Shown here: positions 40,465-53,419 of the stretch, piece by piece
Position numbering within the stretch: the stretch's first letter is position 1
Layout of the letters: each line of letters starts with the position of its first letter
Assembly: GCA_022414725.1 (NCBI GenBank)
Contig: CM039464.1
Coordinates: forward strand, 42,540,462-42,604,461
Origin: Microglena sp. YARC
Taxonomy: Eukaryota > Chlorophyta > Chlorophyceae > Chlamydomonadales > Chlamydomonadaceae
Length of the DNA: 64,000 bases
Direction of reading: 5' to 3'
Position numbers and translations under genes: made by a program
Notes under the pieces: model-generated
The model's database searches: none
The model's input: only the letters and a program-made list of their open reading frames with translations
What the model was told of the DNA's origin: nothing

Positions 40465-40860
40465 TTCTGAGAAATGCTGCTATTATAAAAAAATATAAAC
40501 ATACTATATCATAATAATTGTTTCCGACAATGAAGACATGACGACATTTCGCGTTTGTTTGAACCGATGGCTGAAATAATATGACGAGTCGCTATGAGTA
40601 GATAGATAATTTAAGTTGTTACTTAGCAATGTTTCATTGTTGTCTTGTTAACAAACAACTCTTCTGTTTTTTTGGTAATCTATTAACCAAAGATAATGAA
40701 ATTATTATAACAAACATCTCTTTCATTTTTTATTCACTATGGTATAGAAATCTCTTTCATTTTGGTTAGAAATTAATTCAATTGCGTTAATTTTAGAAAA
40801 AACGTTTTGTGTTGATCAAATAAAATGGTAACTAAGTATAGTAATTGTTAAAAAGTCAGA
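40465..40860. other. About 400 bp without a recognisable gene
   Basis: AT-rich sequence with several short direct repeats (ATCTCTTTCATTTT twice). No convincing frame on either strand. Quality begins to fall here towards the contig end at 46089. Confidence 0.5.
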
Positions 40861-41263
40861 TGACAAAAAAAACAGTACTGATGTGCCTGAGCTGGAAGAA
40901 TTATTGAATAAAGATGCTCAATCTCAAACTGGATCCGAAACTGCCAGTGACAACTCTGACTCTGACTATGACTCTGAATCTTCTACTGATTCTGATTCTA
41001 GTAAAGGTCCCGGCTCCAAATCTGGTTCTGTAATGTCTTTTAGATCTAATACTTCCTGTTCAAGCAATCACTCTAATGAATCATTAGATGACGAAGAAAA
41101 TTATGCAGAAAGATGCATTGTACTATATTTTCTATCAAATTCTTCCTGTCCAGTGATGGAACTAAAGAATATCGTAGACCGTCCTTATGGACATTCAGAA
41201 GAAACTAAAGTAAGTGTTTTACGAGTGTTCTTCATTAAGCGTGTCTTCGGAATTTCAGGCTGA
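40861..41263 (+). CDS. Ser/Asp-rich low-complexity ORF, origin unclear
   Basis: The frame is open from about 40853 without an ATG; GTG 40883 is the first alternative start. The product is dominated by Ser, Asp and Gly (SDSDYDSESSTDSDSSKG), followed by a short globular-looking part. A GTAAGT at 41210 and TTTCAG ending at 41258 bound a 49-base segment whose removal keeps the frame, so a host-type spliceosomal intron is possible. No family is recognised. It could be host DNA. Confidence 0.25.
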
Positions 41264-42160
41264 ACCAAAGTCTCCTTGTGTATTTCTTTTTAGCACTGCA
41301 TATATTTTGCAAATGAAATTGTACGCATCATCTATTTGTTAGTACTCTGATCCTCCTGTGACCAAAACACTACCAGACCTAAACACAGCTATTGTTATCT
41401 TATTACCAATCTCCTTCACCGTTTCCAGACCCCTTGCCGTTGCATGGGGTTGCGCACTTACAAATGCCTTTGACATTTGGATCTGTCAGATTGTGATAAT
41501 AGTTTATCTTGACCCGGAATATATACACGGTTCGAATACGGTATATATACGCAGGATATGTCTTTACCATGTGATTTGAATAGATAGTCTCGTCTGATTT
41601 CGAAACCTACATTGAAATCTGTATTTTATAAGCTAACTTTGTAATTCACGCACTTCATATTGTCTATGTCATGAACAACTTCATTTTGCACCTTGTAGAT
41701 ATTCTTCATAGTATCTACTATATACTCGATGTACTTAGGGCCATTCTCAATCCGCTTTAAGGCCGAAGTAATTTTGAATGCCCCGTTTTTTGAAAACCTT
41801 GCAATTAGCAAACGCATTGTCAAGGAATATTTTCAAGAGGGTTGCTTGATTGTCGAACTTTTTAACAGTCGGTTTCCTTTTTGTTTTTAGTCTTTCGTTG
41901 ACACGCCTTTACAGTTGTCCTTTCCGTAGCTCAACGTATTTGAATACCATCTGTCTCGGGAGGGACAACTTCAACATGGTGGAACAAATAGGGCAAGTTC
42001 ACAATGGTATTTGACATGTCCTGTCGCAGTTATCTGATATCTTATACTTGGTAGGACAGAAGCTACTGTGAGAAGACATCGTGTCGTCTGTTATGTATGT
42101 AAAGTATTTTTTTTAACGTATATATGTTTATCATTTTTTTCTTCTTAACTAGGTTTCGCA
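41264..42160. other. Noisy stretch without assignable genes
   Basis: Short frames only. One minus-strand frame (41823-41626) has protein-like sequence (SALKRIENGPKYIEYIVDTM) that I cannot place; it may be the end of another damaged gene downstream of topoisomerase II. Confidence 0.4.
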
Positions 42161-45100
42161 CTTGAAATGAAGGCTTCAACTCGTTCAGTTCTTTTAACCA
42201 CATGGCATTCGGTGAAGTGACCCGAACAATTGTCTAATTCACTGTTTTCTTTAGTGGTCTTCATTCAAGCTGTCCTGCTTATCCTTGGTCATATTGTAAA
42301 TCGGCATTTTGACAAGATAGTCGTATGAATCGTTGTGTTTGTCAAACATGTGTGAATTCAAATACTCTTCCAATTCCGCCTTTTGTTCTTATCATGTAGC
42401 GTGAGGTCCCTGGTGATCACAAGGTCCCAGGAAACGGATTCTATCTGACATTGTCCTCAAATCCGATTCCATTTTGATTATTATTTGCTCCTTCCTTTGA
42501 CGTATGCATGTAACCCTGACACCGAAGTATTCTTCAATGATATCATAAACTGTGTCATACTTTTTGATTTGAACCGCTTTGTTGAACAAAGTACATATTT
42601 GTAGTGCTAATCTTATTTGAAACCAATTTGAAAGTGTGTTCTATTATCAAGCCCTCGAGGGCCTGTTGATTCGCGAATTGTACAGTGAAATTTTACAGTA
42701 CCATTTTACTGGAATCGTTTGTGTATCCCTTAATATTAGGGTTAGTATCGCATAAAGCTTCTCTATCATTCTCCTTGTAAATTCAATTAGTCATGTACCA
42801 ATCGTATCTCGCTAATCTCCAACTTGTTACCAATTTAGTTTTTATAGATACCGCGACACACCCACTTATTATTTTCGGACTCGATGGTTCCGGTGAACCC
42901 GCGTCGTACCATGGACGCAACTCCTTATATAATCACCATTTGCGCTATTTTCCAGCTTTGAAATCAGATAATCCACAACGTCTGAAGGGTTGTAACAAGG
43001 GATGTTAGTAGAAACCCAAAGGTCCCTATCTCCAAAGCACGTTGACGATAACCAAGGGGATGATGGGAAATAAAGTACGAGGTTCGATTATCCGTCCCGT
43101 CGTCGTTCAGATATTCTAAGATACATTCGTCTTCTGATCTGATTATTTTCGTGGTAATTTCGCTCAAGAATGTATAGATGTACCTCGGAGATCCGGAGTC
43201 TTTCCCTCCCTGAGCTCTGGTTCCGAATTGTCCATTGGGGTATAAACAGGTTAATGTTTTAGAACCCAACATAATCTTGGCAATATTGATAATAGCAGCT
43301 TGAAGACTAGCTTCACCATGATGATATGACGTATGCTCACTGACATATGATGCTAGCTGCGCAACTCTTACCTCTAGGACCAGATTCCTCTTGTAACACC
43401 CATACATGATTTTCCTCTAACTAATTTTCATACCGTCACACAAGTTCGGGATGGAGCGCTCGATATCGTAATTGGAAAAGTGAATGAGCTCCTTGTTTAT
43501 AAAGTCTTCATAAACTATGCTGTCGATGTTTTCAATAATAGCGTTCTGATCGTACTCTGACAGCCAAGACTTCCTATCATCTGCTCTCTTTTTATTGAAC
43601 GCCATGTCTATCGCGTTATTGCTATGTTCTTCATTGTATACGTAAGTTGTCATGTTCATCTCCTTGAAGTATTCCTTGGCCTCGGATGCAGTTGATGTAG
43701 CCAAACCTTTGTAATACTTTACATGCCCCTGCTTGATCGACACCCGCTACTTCCCTCTTCCAAGCCCTCGTATTCGGACCCAACGTGGTAAAATGACAGA
43801 CATTCCTTCTATTTCCGTGCCTTGATGATCGGTGTTCTCAGTGCACAAATGAAATCGTCTTTTTCAATAGCGACGGCCACAGTGTGTGGAACATATTGAA
43901 CAATAGACCTTTGATGTGAAAACCGTCTTCATCCGCATCAGTCATAATCATTATTCTCCGTATCTAAGCTCATCTATGCATGTATATGTCTTTCACACTC
44001 TCGAGAACCTACTATTTTTTTAAATGTTTTTTATCTCCTCGTTTTCGGATATCTTCTTTACGACACAATCTTTGACTTCAAAAGTTTGCCGCGTAGAGGA
44101 AACACACCAAAATAAATCTCTCCCGACTTACATCCAAACCAGCCAAAGCCATTGCCTTTGCTGAATCGCCTTCTGTCAATATTAAAGTACATTCCTTACT
44201 TCTTGTTGTCCCCGCGAATTTGCGTCGTCTAGCTTCGTATGTTCCTAAGCGTTGTTCTGCTTCTTTCCGTCAGATTTCTTGAGTTGTTTTTCCTTCTGAA
44301 ATAGAGTTTAGATTGATCGTTATCAACAATGCCCATTTTGTATATCTTTTCAATGAACCAAAATTATCTATCTCTTTGGTTTACTACCAAACTTTAGACA
44401 TTGGTGTTGTCAACAAGTCTTTTGTCTGACTGTCCAATGTAGGATTTGTGATGGTACATTTGACAAAAATTGTTAGCGATATTCTTGATGTGCCTGTGTC
44501 TTGGACCTCTATATTTTTCCTCTTCATAATCAGTTCGGTCAATTTACAACATATCTGTGATGACAAATAGTCTACGTGTTTACCACCTCGTATGGTCCAA
44601 ATACCGTTAACAAACGAAATCTGGTAGAAACCACTGTTCTCATTGTAGGAAACTACTATTCCTCCCATCGGTCGTCTATCTTCTTTAAAGACCTCTCTTG
44701 TTCGTTCTTGGGCGCAATGTACAGGTCAACATACTCTCAGTTTTTGACTAACAATTTTTTCCGTTGAAATGTACATTGATGTTATCCATTGTCAGCGCAC
44801 AAACATCATAGCATCTTTTTTGAACAAAGCAAACATGTCTTCATCGATTACCCATCACTGCCACCAAACTCTTGTAATTCCGGAATGAAAATGATCTTAT
44901 GTGTAAGGCTTTTTTATGCATTTGTGATCTTTAGGCACTGTCTTTGTAGACATATTGTCTACATTTCATTGTTTGTATAGTTTTTGGGATTTATGGTCGA
45001 CTAATTCGACGATTGAATTTAGAGGAAAATATTACACGCCTTTGCACAATGCCATTCTGACCGCTCTCATGATACGTTCTTCTGCATCCGTGTATAGTTT

Positions 45101-45520
45101 GTTGATGTCATCAAGTTTCCGAAAATCATCTTCGGGGATGTACATATTGTGTCGTCGTGAAAAGCGACGTTATGCTGTCTCCATCATTGAGAACCTCTAT
45201 AGAACCTTCGTCTACATTGATGTTAATCTTTATATTTTTCACCTGATTTTGTGCTTTCTGGTCTAGTTACAGCGGTATCAATATCATTGGACCAAAATCT
45301 CTCAAAAATTTTATTAGAGCCCTGGAGTCATGAACGAAATCCCTTCTTTTGCATATGTTTCCCTCAATGACGTACGCTGAAACATTGTCGCGCCCTCCAA
45401 AGACCCAACGTACTTACCAGGCGCGCAAGAACATGCCCCTAGGATCGAGTGACCGTACTTATCTCTATGTTGGCAACCATTGTAACTTGTTGTGTATTAG
45501 ATTGAGCTAGTCAGTAGTTT
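42160..45520 (-). pseudogene. Type IIA DNA topoisomerase, heavily frameshifted
   Basis: Signature pieces run in the right order on the minus strand: YVGSLE (about 45400), GHKL ATPase parts (NDGDS near 45200, FGNLMTSTNY near 45120, KACNIF near 45040), transducer GGKHVDY (about 44575), TOPRIM TEGDSAKAMALAG (about 44170) and TDADEDG (about 43935), YYKGLATSTASEAKEYF (about 43690), HHGEASLQAAIINIAK (about 43300), catalytic Tyr in SPRYIYT (about 43175), and the coiled-coil end YDIIEEYFGVRV and MFDKHNDSYDYL (42560-42300). The enzyme relaxes and decatenates viral DNA. The total of about 1120 codons leaves no room for an intein. Indels occur every 100-300 bases, as expected near a contig end, so decay cannot be told from error. 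Confidence 0.88.
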
Positions 45521-46089
45521 TTAAAGTCAGTTTTTTTACTTTATTCTTAGGAAATGAATGTTACAGAATTTTAAAACTACCTAATAATTGTTTTTGAAAG
45601 TCAGGGACACGTTTATTCATCTCTTTGCAAGCTTTCCGTGTGTGAATGTGGCTTGAAAATAATCCGCACGATTTCGTGGATGGACAGTAGGCACAACGTT
45701 CATAGCGCACTGAAACATTATAGTGGATTACCGATGTACCTCGAAGAATTGCAGGATACATATGTTGACCTGACAAAATTGAACACACATCTTTCTTGAC
45801 GTCCAGCCACCACCCACGTGCTGTAGTTCTAGACGCTTCTAGAAATCGTGGGTGCGCGATATCTGGGAAGTTGATTGGAATGTATTTCCGTTATCTGGTG
45901 TATAATGCCGGGACAGTGCTCCAGAAAAGTAGATCCGATAGCAATGTCACCGCCCACCATTTTGTGTGATGTTGTTTGATGATCGTACATCCTATGCAAC
46001 GATGCTGCATACATTTTCCGTCACGTTGATATGTTTTTCGACGATATTTGTCTCATTAAGAATGGAAAACTAAGATAGATCTCTCTCTT
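45521..46089 (-). other. Noisy contig end, possible further gene
   Basis: Minus-strand frames at 46014-45829 and 45788-45561 look partly protein-like (the latter with CAYCPSTKSCGLFSSHIHTR, a Cys/His cluster), but no family is recognised and quality is poor. It may be the end of a gene located upstream of topoisomerase II and cut by the N gap. Confidence 0.3.
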
Positions 46090-47089
46090 NNNNNNNNNNN
46101 NNNNNNNNNNNNNNNNNNNNNNNNNNNNNNNNNNNNNNNNNNNNNNNNNNNNNNNNNNNNNNNNNNNNNNNNNNNNNNNNNNNNNNNNNNNNNNNNNNNN
46201 NNNNNNNNNNNNNNNNNNNNNNNNNNNNNNNNNNNNNNNNNNNNNNNNNNNNNNNNNNNNNNNNNNNNNNNNNNNNNNNNNNNNNNNNNNNNNNNNNNNN
46301 NNNNNNNNNNNNNNNNNNNNNNNNNNNNNNNNNNNNNNNNNNNNNNNNNNNNNNNNNNNNNNNNNNNNNNNNNNNNNNNNNNNNNNNNNNNNNNNNNNNN
46401 NNNNNNNNNNNNNNNNNNNNNNNNNNNNNNNNNNNNNNNNNNNNNNNNNNNNNNNNNNNNNNNNNNNNNNNNNNNNNNNNNNNNNNNNNNNNNNNNNNNN
46501 NNNNNNNNNNNNNNNNNNNNNNNNNNNNNNNNNNNNNNNNNNNNNNNNNNNNNNNNNNNNNNNNNNNNNNNNNNNNNNNNNNNNNNNNNNNNNNNNNNNN
46601 NNNNNNNNNNNNNNNNNNNNNNNNNNNNNNNNNNNNNNNNNNNNNNNNNNNNNNNNNNNNNNNNNNNNNNNNNNNNNNNNNNNNNNNNNNNNNNNNNNNN
46701 NNNNNNNNNNNNNNNNNNNNNNNNNNNNNNNNNNNNNNNNNNNNNNNNNNNNNNNNNNNNNNNNNNNNNNNNNNNNNNNNNNNNNNNNNNNNNNNNNNNN
46801 NNNNNNNNNNNNNNNNNNNNNNNNNNNNNNNNNNNNNNNNNNNNNNNNNNNNNNNNNNNNNNNNNNNNNNNNNNNNNNNNNNNNNNNNNNNNNNNNNNNN
46901 NNNNNNNNNNNNNNNNNNNNNNNNNNNNNNNNNNNNNNNNNNNNNNNNNNNNNNNNNNNNNNNNNNNNNNNNNNNNNNNNNNNNNNNNNNNNNNNNNNNN
47001 NNNNNNNNNNNNNNNNNNNNNNNNNNNNNNNNNNNNNNNNNNNNNNNNNNNNNNNNNNNNNNNNNNNNNNNNNNNNNNNNNNNNNNNNN
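46090..47089. other. Scaffold gap of 1000 N
   Basis: Exactly 1000 undetermined bases. A round number like this marks a scaffold join of arbitrary size, not a measured distance. The sequence on both sides is of poor quality (broken topoisomerase II on the left, broken helicase copy on the right), as expected at contig ends. Open frames running through the N run are artefacts. Confidence 0.98.
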
Positions 47090-47482
47090 ATAGTTCATCA
47101 CACACTTGGATCATCGGATTCCGGATCTTCGGAATCAGGCATCTCTCGTATATTCGGGTATTCAGACCATCACATTCGGGAATTCTTCGCCATTCGCGGT
47201 ATCATAGACCATCGCATTCGGGATCTTCGGGCATTTCGGGATCTTCGCTATTCGGGATCTTCGCATTCGGGAACTCTTCGCATTCGGATGTTCGCATTCA
47301 GGATCTCGCATTCGGATCTTCGCACTCGGGATCTTCACATTTGATCTTCACATTCTTGATCTTCACATTCTGCGATAGGCGGGGGGATAAAGACCACGAA
47401 TTTAATTGCCAGTATTCTTTCAGATGTTCCAACCAACGTTCAAGCAAGGTGGCTATACTCAAACTTACAGTGCGTATCCATT
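47090..47482 (-). pseudogene. Error-rich copy of the ECEDP-repeat gene, truncated by the gap
   Basis: This is the reverse complement of 11457-11830. The start codon region lies near 47482, and many GATCTTCGCATTCGGG-like units follow towards the gap. The C-terminal membrane segment is absent, lost at the contig end. Confidence 0.8.
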
Positions 47483-47496
47483 ATATTTAGTATGTA

Positions 47497-48216
47497 ACGA
47501 ATTTCTTAAATATCTTTTTGATTGTGACTCATGATTCCTTTCGTTAACTTAGGTCAGAAATTTCTATATTAAACATTTTACCAACACACTACTAAGATTG
47601 TCAACATTAATTTCAACGACTCTCTAATGTTATTGATAGTGAACGTGTATCATACTCACCCTAATATCTGACGGTGTTAATCTAGATCTTAATTCTTGAC
47701 TTGATGGGACTGTGTAATGCATAACGGATGCTAACTCATTCACCAGCGTCTGCTAATGCTACCGGAAACTACTGGTGCAATATCAGGGGCGAAATTTATA
47801 ATATCACACAAATCACATTAGTCTGGATCATTTGTCTATTCTTCTTTTCCCGATGATGGAAATTACATGCATAACTCCAAGAAAATGAAAAGTTTTCAAC
47901 ATCTTATTGTGATTAAGTTAGACATTAATATTGTACTGCAGGAAAAATGTTGGGTTTTCTGCCAAAGCTTTCGATCCAATGGTTCATTGTGACAATTATT
48001 GTGGGATAACATTCGATTAACTTAATACGTCGTTACAATCTATGCGGTAAATTGAATGATTTACATCTATCGAGTTTTCTTAGGGTTTTTGATCACACTC
48101 TCATTTTTAACATTTTTTCCAATTCAAATATTTTTTAATAAATCAATTATGTCTTTGTTTGATGAATCGGTAGTGAAACATTCTTGAACCATTCAAAGTT
48201 GTGACTGTTTCACTCA
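47497..48216 (-). pseudogene. Error-rich copy of the hypothetical gene at 10716-11432
   Basis: Co-linear reverse complement with many indels. It retains the TAG at the same place as the clean copy (CTAGATCTTAATTCTTGAC on the plus strand near 47685). Confidence 0.75.
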
Positions 48217-48239
48217 TAATATTAATATTGTAAATTAAA

Positions 48240-50935
48240 CTTTAAGTCAAACGCATTGTTTTTAACCACTTGTATGATAATTTCCCATCTATTTCTTATT
48301 TTACAACTAAACCATTTCATTCTTTACTGCCTTTCAACATCATAAGAATACACGATTTTTGGTCAAGTGCGACGATTACATCCGGAAATTCACACCTTGA
48401 GCTTTATATCTTCGTACGTTAAAACTTGTTTGCATTTCTGTAACGGTTACACGGACGTCGAGCTGTATTCATTATTATACACGTTTTTCTCGTTTTAATG
48501 TTAGGATCGTAGTTGATTAGACTTGTATTCAAATGCATCTTTGGTGAATCGACAATCTTATCTGCACTGTTTATCATAATCTCCAACAATTGTCACAATG
48601 TTGATTCCGAACGGCAAGTATTGTATATATATTCATCGGAAGTTGCATTTCAGTCTGCAAATTCGGTAGACGTACCCTTGCCTCTGCAAATCACCAAAAA
48701 TGACGACAAGTTACGATGAAACGATCAACACGGCGGCTCATCTATTAGGCAATTTTGTTATTTGTGAGTTTCGCCGAACAGCCCTCCCCACCATATCACT
48801 TGGTTAAACGTATATTGTCCAATAAGGTTCTATATATCGCACTTGTCTGACATTCTTAACGGAATTCCCTTCTGATCCTGGGGAATTTTTTGGTTGTTTT
48901 TCATGATTACCTTTGCAACCTGTCCAGGTGAGGTTGCGATCAGATGTATTGGCACAAATCGAAGTAGCCTTTTCAATATCTTTAGGGAGCATGTGCAAAA
49001 GTATTGTGAATATGTTAGCAAATATCTGTGCATATTCGGATTCACTTCTTTTGAACAATTACAGTTATCGTTTGTTTTTTCAATACTTCAAATCTTCAAT
49101 ATCTACCTCCCATTCACCCCTTGGAGTCTTAGCAATTTTAAGCCTTCAAAACCGTTTGTTCCACAGCTAGTGATATTATACCAATCCCTTTCGACTGTTC
49201 TGAATTGCGAGTAACGAGACACAGTGCCCTTACATTCAATTATTTTTATCGATTAGAAACTTGAATTCGGTGAGTAAGTGGCCAAGGCCTCTAGGGCTAA
49301 GTACTTGTCTCCCTTCTTCCTATTTTTCAATGACCTTTCTATCAGTTGATAAGTCACTGTTGAATCTGTTTCTTCACTTCTTCATCACGGGTTGAGTTTT
49401 ATCGACATCATATTCTTGTTTGAATCCCCGATTTGTGCGGATATGGTCTTTTATTGAATCCTCGAAACACAAAAATGCAAATAGATCTAGGAGGAAGCAA
49501 CGAGTATATATTCCCGGTTGTTCTGAAGATATTATTACTTTTCTCGTTTTGTATTTCGTGGCAACTTTGAAGCTCGTTCTTCTTTCCTGTCTCTTTCTAT
49601 TCCGTATATGTTTCACGAATTGGTGATCGGACAATGGAAGCTTTACATATTCAGAGGTGCTGACACTGGGTTACAGTCCTCAGGATATGCGTGATAATAG
49701 ACACCAGGCCCTGATTCGACCTGACAACAAGTTTTGGATTTTTATGTCTGTTTTTTTCAAAATCGATAAAATAAGAATTAAATTCTTCTTCCTCAGTTCC
49801 GGTAACAATGTTCGGGAACTCGTAGAATGAGAGTTGCTTTTGAATTTTTCACACCTAGTTCCTTCAAGTCTCCGATCATATGTTTTCAACAAACATCAGG
49901 ATTATGATGTTTAGATTTTACCAGTAAATTTTGTCATAATCTTCATAACAGAAACCCATCAGGAACGAGGTTTATGTTTATCTTGTTTATTTTCCATGAA
50001 GAAATTATCCACATAAAAGACGGACGTATTTAAGTATTCCCTAACAAGATTCACATCAAATATTTTGGTCCGTACGTAAAGCTATGATACTCAAGTTTCC
50101 CCCTGACAAGGGTTGTGTATGCATGCCAATTCATAGTGGGTAATGATCAAAGGAGTTCCGCTTAGCCAACACTATCTTGCAGTTTCGGCGTTCATAAGCA
50201 TGTCGTAAATAGCCACAGACACCTTGCGTTTGTTGACAACGCGAGAAACGAAAGTTGTGCACTTCGTCTATGATAATAAACGTGTTGTCAAATGGATTTA
50301 TGGTGTTGTTCTCTGTCATTTCTATTAACTTTGTTTTGCTGATACCGTTGTAATGAATAAAGTTATAGTAACTATTGATCATGTCGAACAATTGTTTAGG
50401 ATATTATTCCGATTCAATAAAGACAACTTTCGAAGTTCGATGGAGATTCTACATCAGGTATCCATAAACTTTTAGTCTTTTCGCCTGATTTTGTACTCAT
50501 TACATATGTTCGGTTTCTCTAATTTATAGAACGACAATGTATCCGTATCGACGTCTTTCTTGTTCATGAATGTCCAATGCTGGTCTGATGCTAAACATTC
50601 TGTTTCCGTACTTTTGAATTTCACCCACGAAATTTTGCCTCAAAGATGCAGGCAACCATAACACACACACCTTTTTGTTTATATACCCCTCGGCCGCAAC
50701 AATCGCAGCAGCTGTTCTTGCTACTCCCAACCCATGATATAACATGACCCCCCTGTATGGGCTTCCGGGCTGCATGAAATCTCGAATAAACCGTTGTTGA
50801 ATGAATAGACTAGATTGGGTATCATTTCGTATGAGAACTTAGATGTCACCCAATCAGTCAACTTCGTGCTTTGAATTTTCTACAATTTTTTGGGTTTTTT
50901 AACAGGTTTGTAACGAAGCTCCATATTATAATACA
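48240..50935 (-). pseudogene. Error-rich copy of the D6/D11-type helicase
   Basis: The reverse complement of 8013-10685 in a dozen frame fragments. The P-loop region (YHGLGVARTAA near 50730) even differs at the Gly-Lys of the Walker motif, which I take as sequencing error since the left copy is intact. The DEVH fragment is at 50131-50391. Confidence 0.85.
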
Positions 50936-50949
50936 TCAATATAAAAAGT

Positions 50950-51144
50950 TATTATAATAATTGGCGTGATTTTTCATCCGCTCCCATCGGATCTGCGACC
51001 TGACATACACAATACTTTGTGATCGGAGCCGTTTTCACGAGATCATACGTGAATGGTTACCGTACACACACTTCAAATGATTCTACAATAAAAATAGACG
51101 CAAATATTAGAACAATTGCCAATGTTATATAATGCTCTTTCATT
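50950..51144 (-). CDS. Copy of the small membrane-anchored protein (64 aa)
   Basis: The reverse complement of 7804-7998 with at least one indel (ATGGTTACCGTACAC). Not a separate gene if the arms are one locus. Confidence 0.5.
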
Positions 51145-51180
51145 TTTAACAATGTGGAAGATAATATTACTATGTAATAT

Positions 51181-51947
51181 ATGGAAATTGAACTTTCAAA
51201 ATTTAACATGGACATGGTAAAAGACGAATCAGTTGTTGTATTGATCGGAAAAGGAACACAGGTAAAAGGTATTTAATAAGAGATTTAAATGTATAATAAG
51301 AGAAACTTCCCTATAAAAACAGTTATATCCGCAAACAGAGTGTGCAAACAATTTTTACTCCCAAATAATACCTAATATGTTCATCCACCAGCAAGTTCAG
51401 CGATGAATTAGTAGGGAATGTGATGAAAAGGCAAACAACTCATCATGAAACAAAAAAAAGGGCTAATAATAAAGCATTTCTCATAATGGACGATATGATG
51501 TCGGTCGCTAACCAATGGATCAAATAAGAAAACGTCGCTAGTATTTTTTGTAATGGTAGGCACTTTGATTGTCTCTTTGTACTCTCCCTGCAATACGTCA
51601 TGGTATCCCGCCAATTTTCCGGAACAATGTAGACTATGTGTTTATTTTAAGGGAAAATATACACACAAGAGCAGGAAAAAATGATATGAGCATTGGGCTG
51701 GTATATTCCCTGATTTCAAAATGTTCAAATCCGTCATGAATGCATGTACACAAAATTATGATTGTATAGTCATAAAAAAATAACTCCCTAAGCAACAAGC
51801 TAGAGGATTGTGTATTTTTGGTACAAAGCTGAGAAACATGATGATTTCAAGACATGTAGTCAAAAATACTGGATCTTGAAAACAAATATTCTACCAGAAA
51901 ACAACAAGAAGAAGACACTTCTAATGAATGTATTAATGATGTGTTAA
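51181..51947 (+). pseudogene. A32-type DNA-packaging ATPase, right copy
   Basis: Same gene as 7004-7766, on the plus strand. The P-loop segment is one base shorter here (GGAAAAGGAACACAGG), breaking the frame early. The Arg codon in the P-loop and the in-frame TAA (51525-51527) are as in the left copy. Both copies lie in moderately noisy parts of their contigs. Confidence 0.75.
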
Positions 51948-52028
51948 TGTTGAGTAACAGTCGAGATTATAAACAGATTGACAAATATTGTGTAAAAAAA
52001 AAAAAAAAAATCATAGTAAAGAAAAGAT

Positions 52029-52274
52029 ATGAAGACATTATTAATATTTATATTGTTCGCCGGCATGTTTCTTGTCATTAGCGGCGGTCTACGAGCAAAG
52101 GTTAGAGCTCGCTAAAAAAGACAAGAAAATAGAGTATCCCTTCATACCAAGAACGCTTACGAAGAACAATTGGCTAGCAACACAACGTTTGCCGACAAAG
52201 TTCAGCCATTGTTCAAGTCTAATAACATACATGGCTACGATCCGCTAGTGGACGCCTCGTCTACGTTGGCGTGA
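52029..52274 (+). CDS. Small single-pass membrane protein, right copy
   Basis: Same gene as 6675-6920. A base or two differ (for example GCGGCGGTCTACG), so the frame is broken here; the left copy is better. Overlaps the convergent DUF5832-like gene by 40 bp. Confidence 0.55.
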
Positions 52275-52995
52275 TCAACTTCTACCGATCTCTTCCCCTT
52301 TTCCAAATCCTCCTTTTCCTTAGCTGCCATCCAAAGGTCCTTTCTTTGATCCATATCATGTTTAATTTTTATCCATCTTGTCATCCTTTCTGTTTTCATA
52401 AACACCTTCTTCAACTCTTCATTTTCGATATAAGATTTTACAAGGGTGTTTAGCGCAGTTTCAGAGTACACTTGGTCCTCTAGGATGTTGGACTAGGGGA
52501 CCAAGGACACCAAGATCCGACTTGGGCAACATAAACATTAAACTTATTGTCGAATTTCCTGATGTTCTCGACACGCGCCTTGGCCTCCTCTAGAGAATCA
52601 TAAGATCCTCTCACTTTAATCCCTCTAACACTCGTCCTGAAATTGTTCCTTTTCAAGAATTCAGCCTCTAGAGAATCATGATTCTTCTCCTTGAAGAAAT
52701 CTAACTCTTTCTGAATACCGACATCACTTTCAATGAAATCATACCTCTCTTTCACAAGATTGATTGTTTCAATCACACTCTCTTTTCCCTCGAAATAAGT
52801 TGTCAGGTTTTGAAACATATCAGACATGTCCTTCGAGAATGAACCCAAGAACTTGTTGAACATAAAAGGTTCCTTGGCAACCATTACGTCTTCAGGAGAG
52901 ATAAATGACAAACACACAAATTTTTGACCCCTGATATCAGGGTCATGTTCCAGGGTGTCAGTCTCGGATACAGGTGTCATTCCATCAGTGTTCAT
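52235..52995 (-). CDS. DUF5832-like conserved protein, right copy
   Basis: This copy has the intact 5' end: ATG 52995 (MNTDGMTPVSETDTLEHDP) through SWCPWSPSP, then a one-base shift at 52490 and the C-terminal part at 52471-52235. Combined with the left copy it indicates a protein of about 253 residues. The conserved core (GIKVRGSYDSLEEAKARVE) lies in the middle. Function unknown. Confidence 0.7.
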
Positions 52996-53059
52996 ATTAA
53001 TGTTTTTTATTAATGTTTCTTTATGTAGTTTTTTTCTCTCCCAAATTATTATATATTAG

Positions 53060-53419
53060 AAGTCTACCAATAATTTTTCATTCGATATTGAGCAAGTGTT
53101 CCTACGCATATTGAAATACTCCCTAGAAGGTCTTGTCACAGCATTCGCTGCTTATTTTGTAGCAGGAAAAACTCTAGAATACCAGTAGATATTAATGATA
53201 GGCATTATAGCGGCATCAACGTTTGCTGTCCTTGACTTGTTTGCACCAACCATCGGACAAACCGTTCGTTCCGGTGCAATATTCGGTATAGGTGCCAACC
53301 TGGTAGGTTTCCCGGGAGGCCAACCAATCAAAGGGACATTTTATAGGTTAACACGTCACATACTAGGTATATATTGCCACTGTAATTCCTCACATATCTT
53401 TTTCCATATCAAGTCCTGA
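53060..53419 (+). CDS. Small conserved membrane protein with in-frame TAG
   Basis: The frame is open from 53060 (no ATG visible, so the start may be damaged) with FDIEQVFLRILKYSLEGLVT, a hydrophobic segment, then TAG at 53186-53188 after YQ, and continues in frame with ILMIGIIAASTFAVLDLFA and GIGANLVGFPG. Short proteins of this pattern, ending around GIGANLVGF, are conserved in many giant viruses (from memory); the extension to 53419 is probably not native. The left copy has the same TAG. Two or three membrane helices are predicted. Confidence 0.6.

Noticed and set aside
46056..47114. Long open frames across the N gap
   Set aside because: They consist of undetermined residues only.
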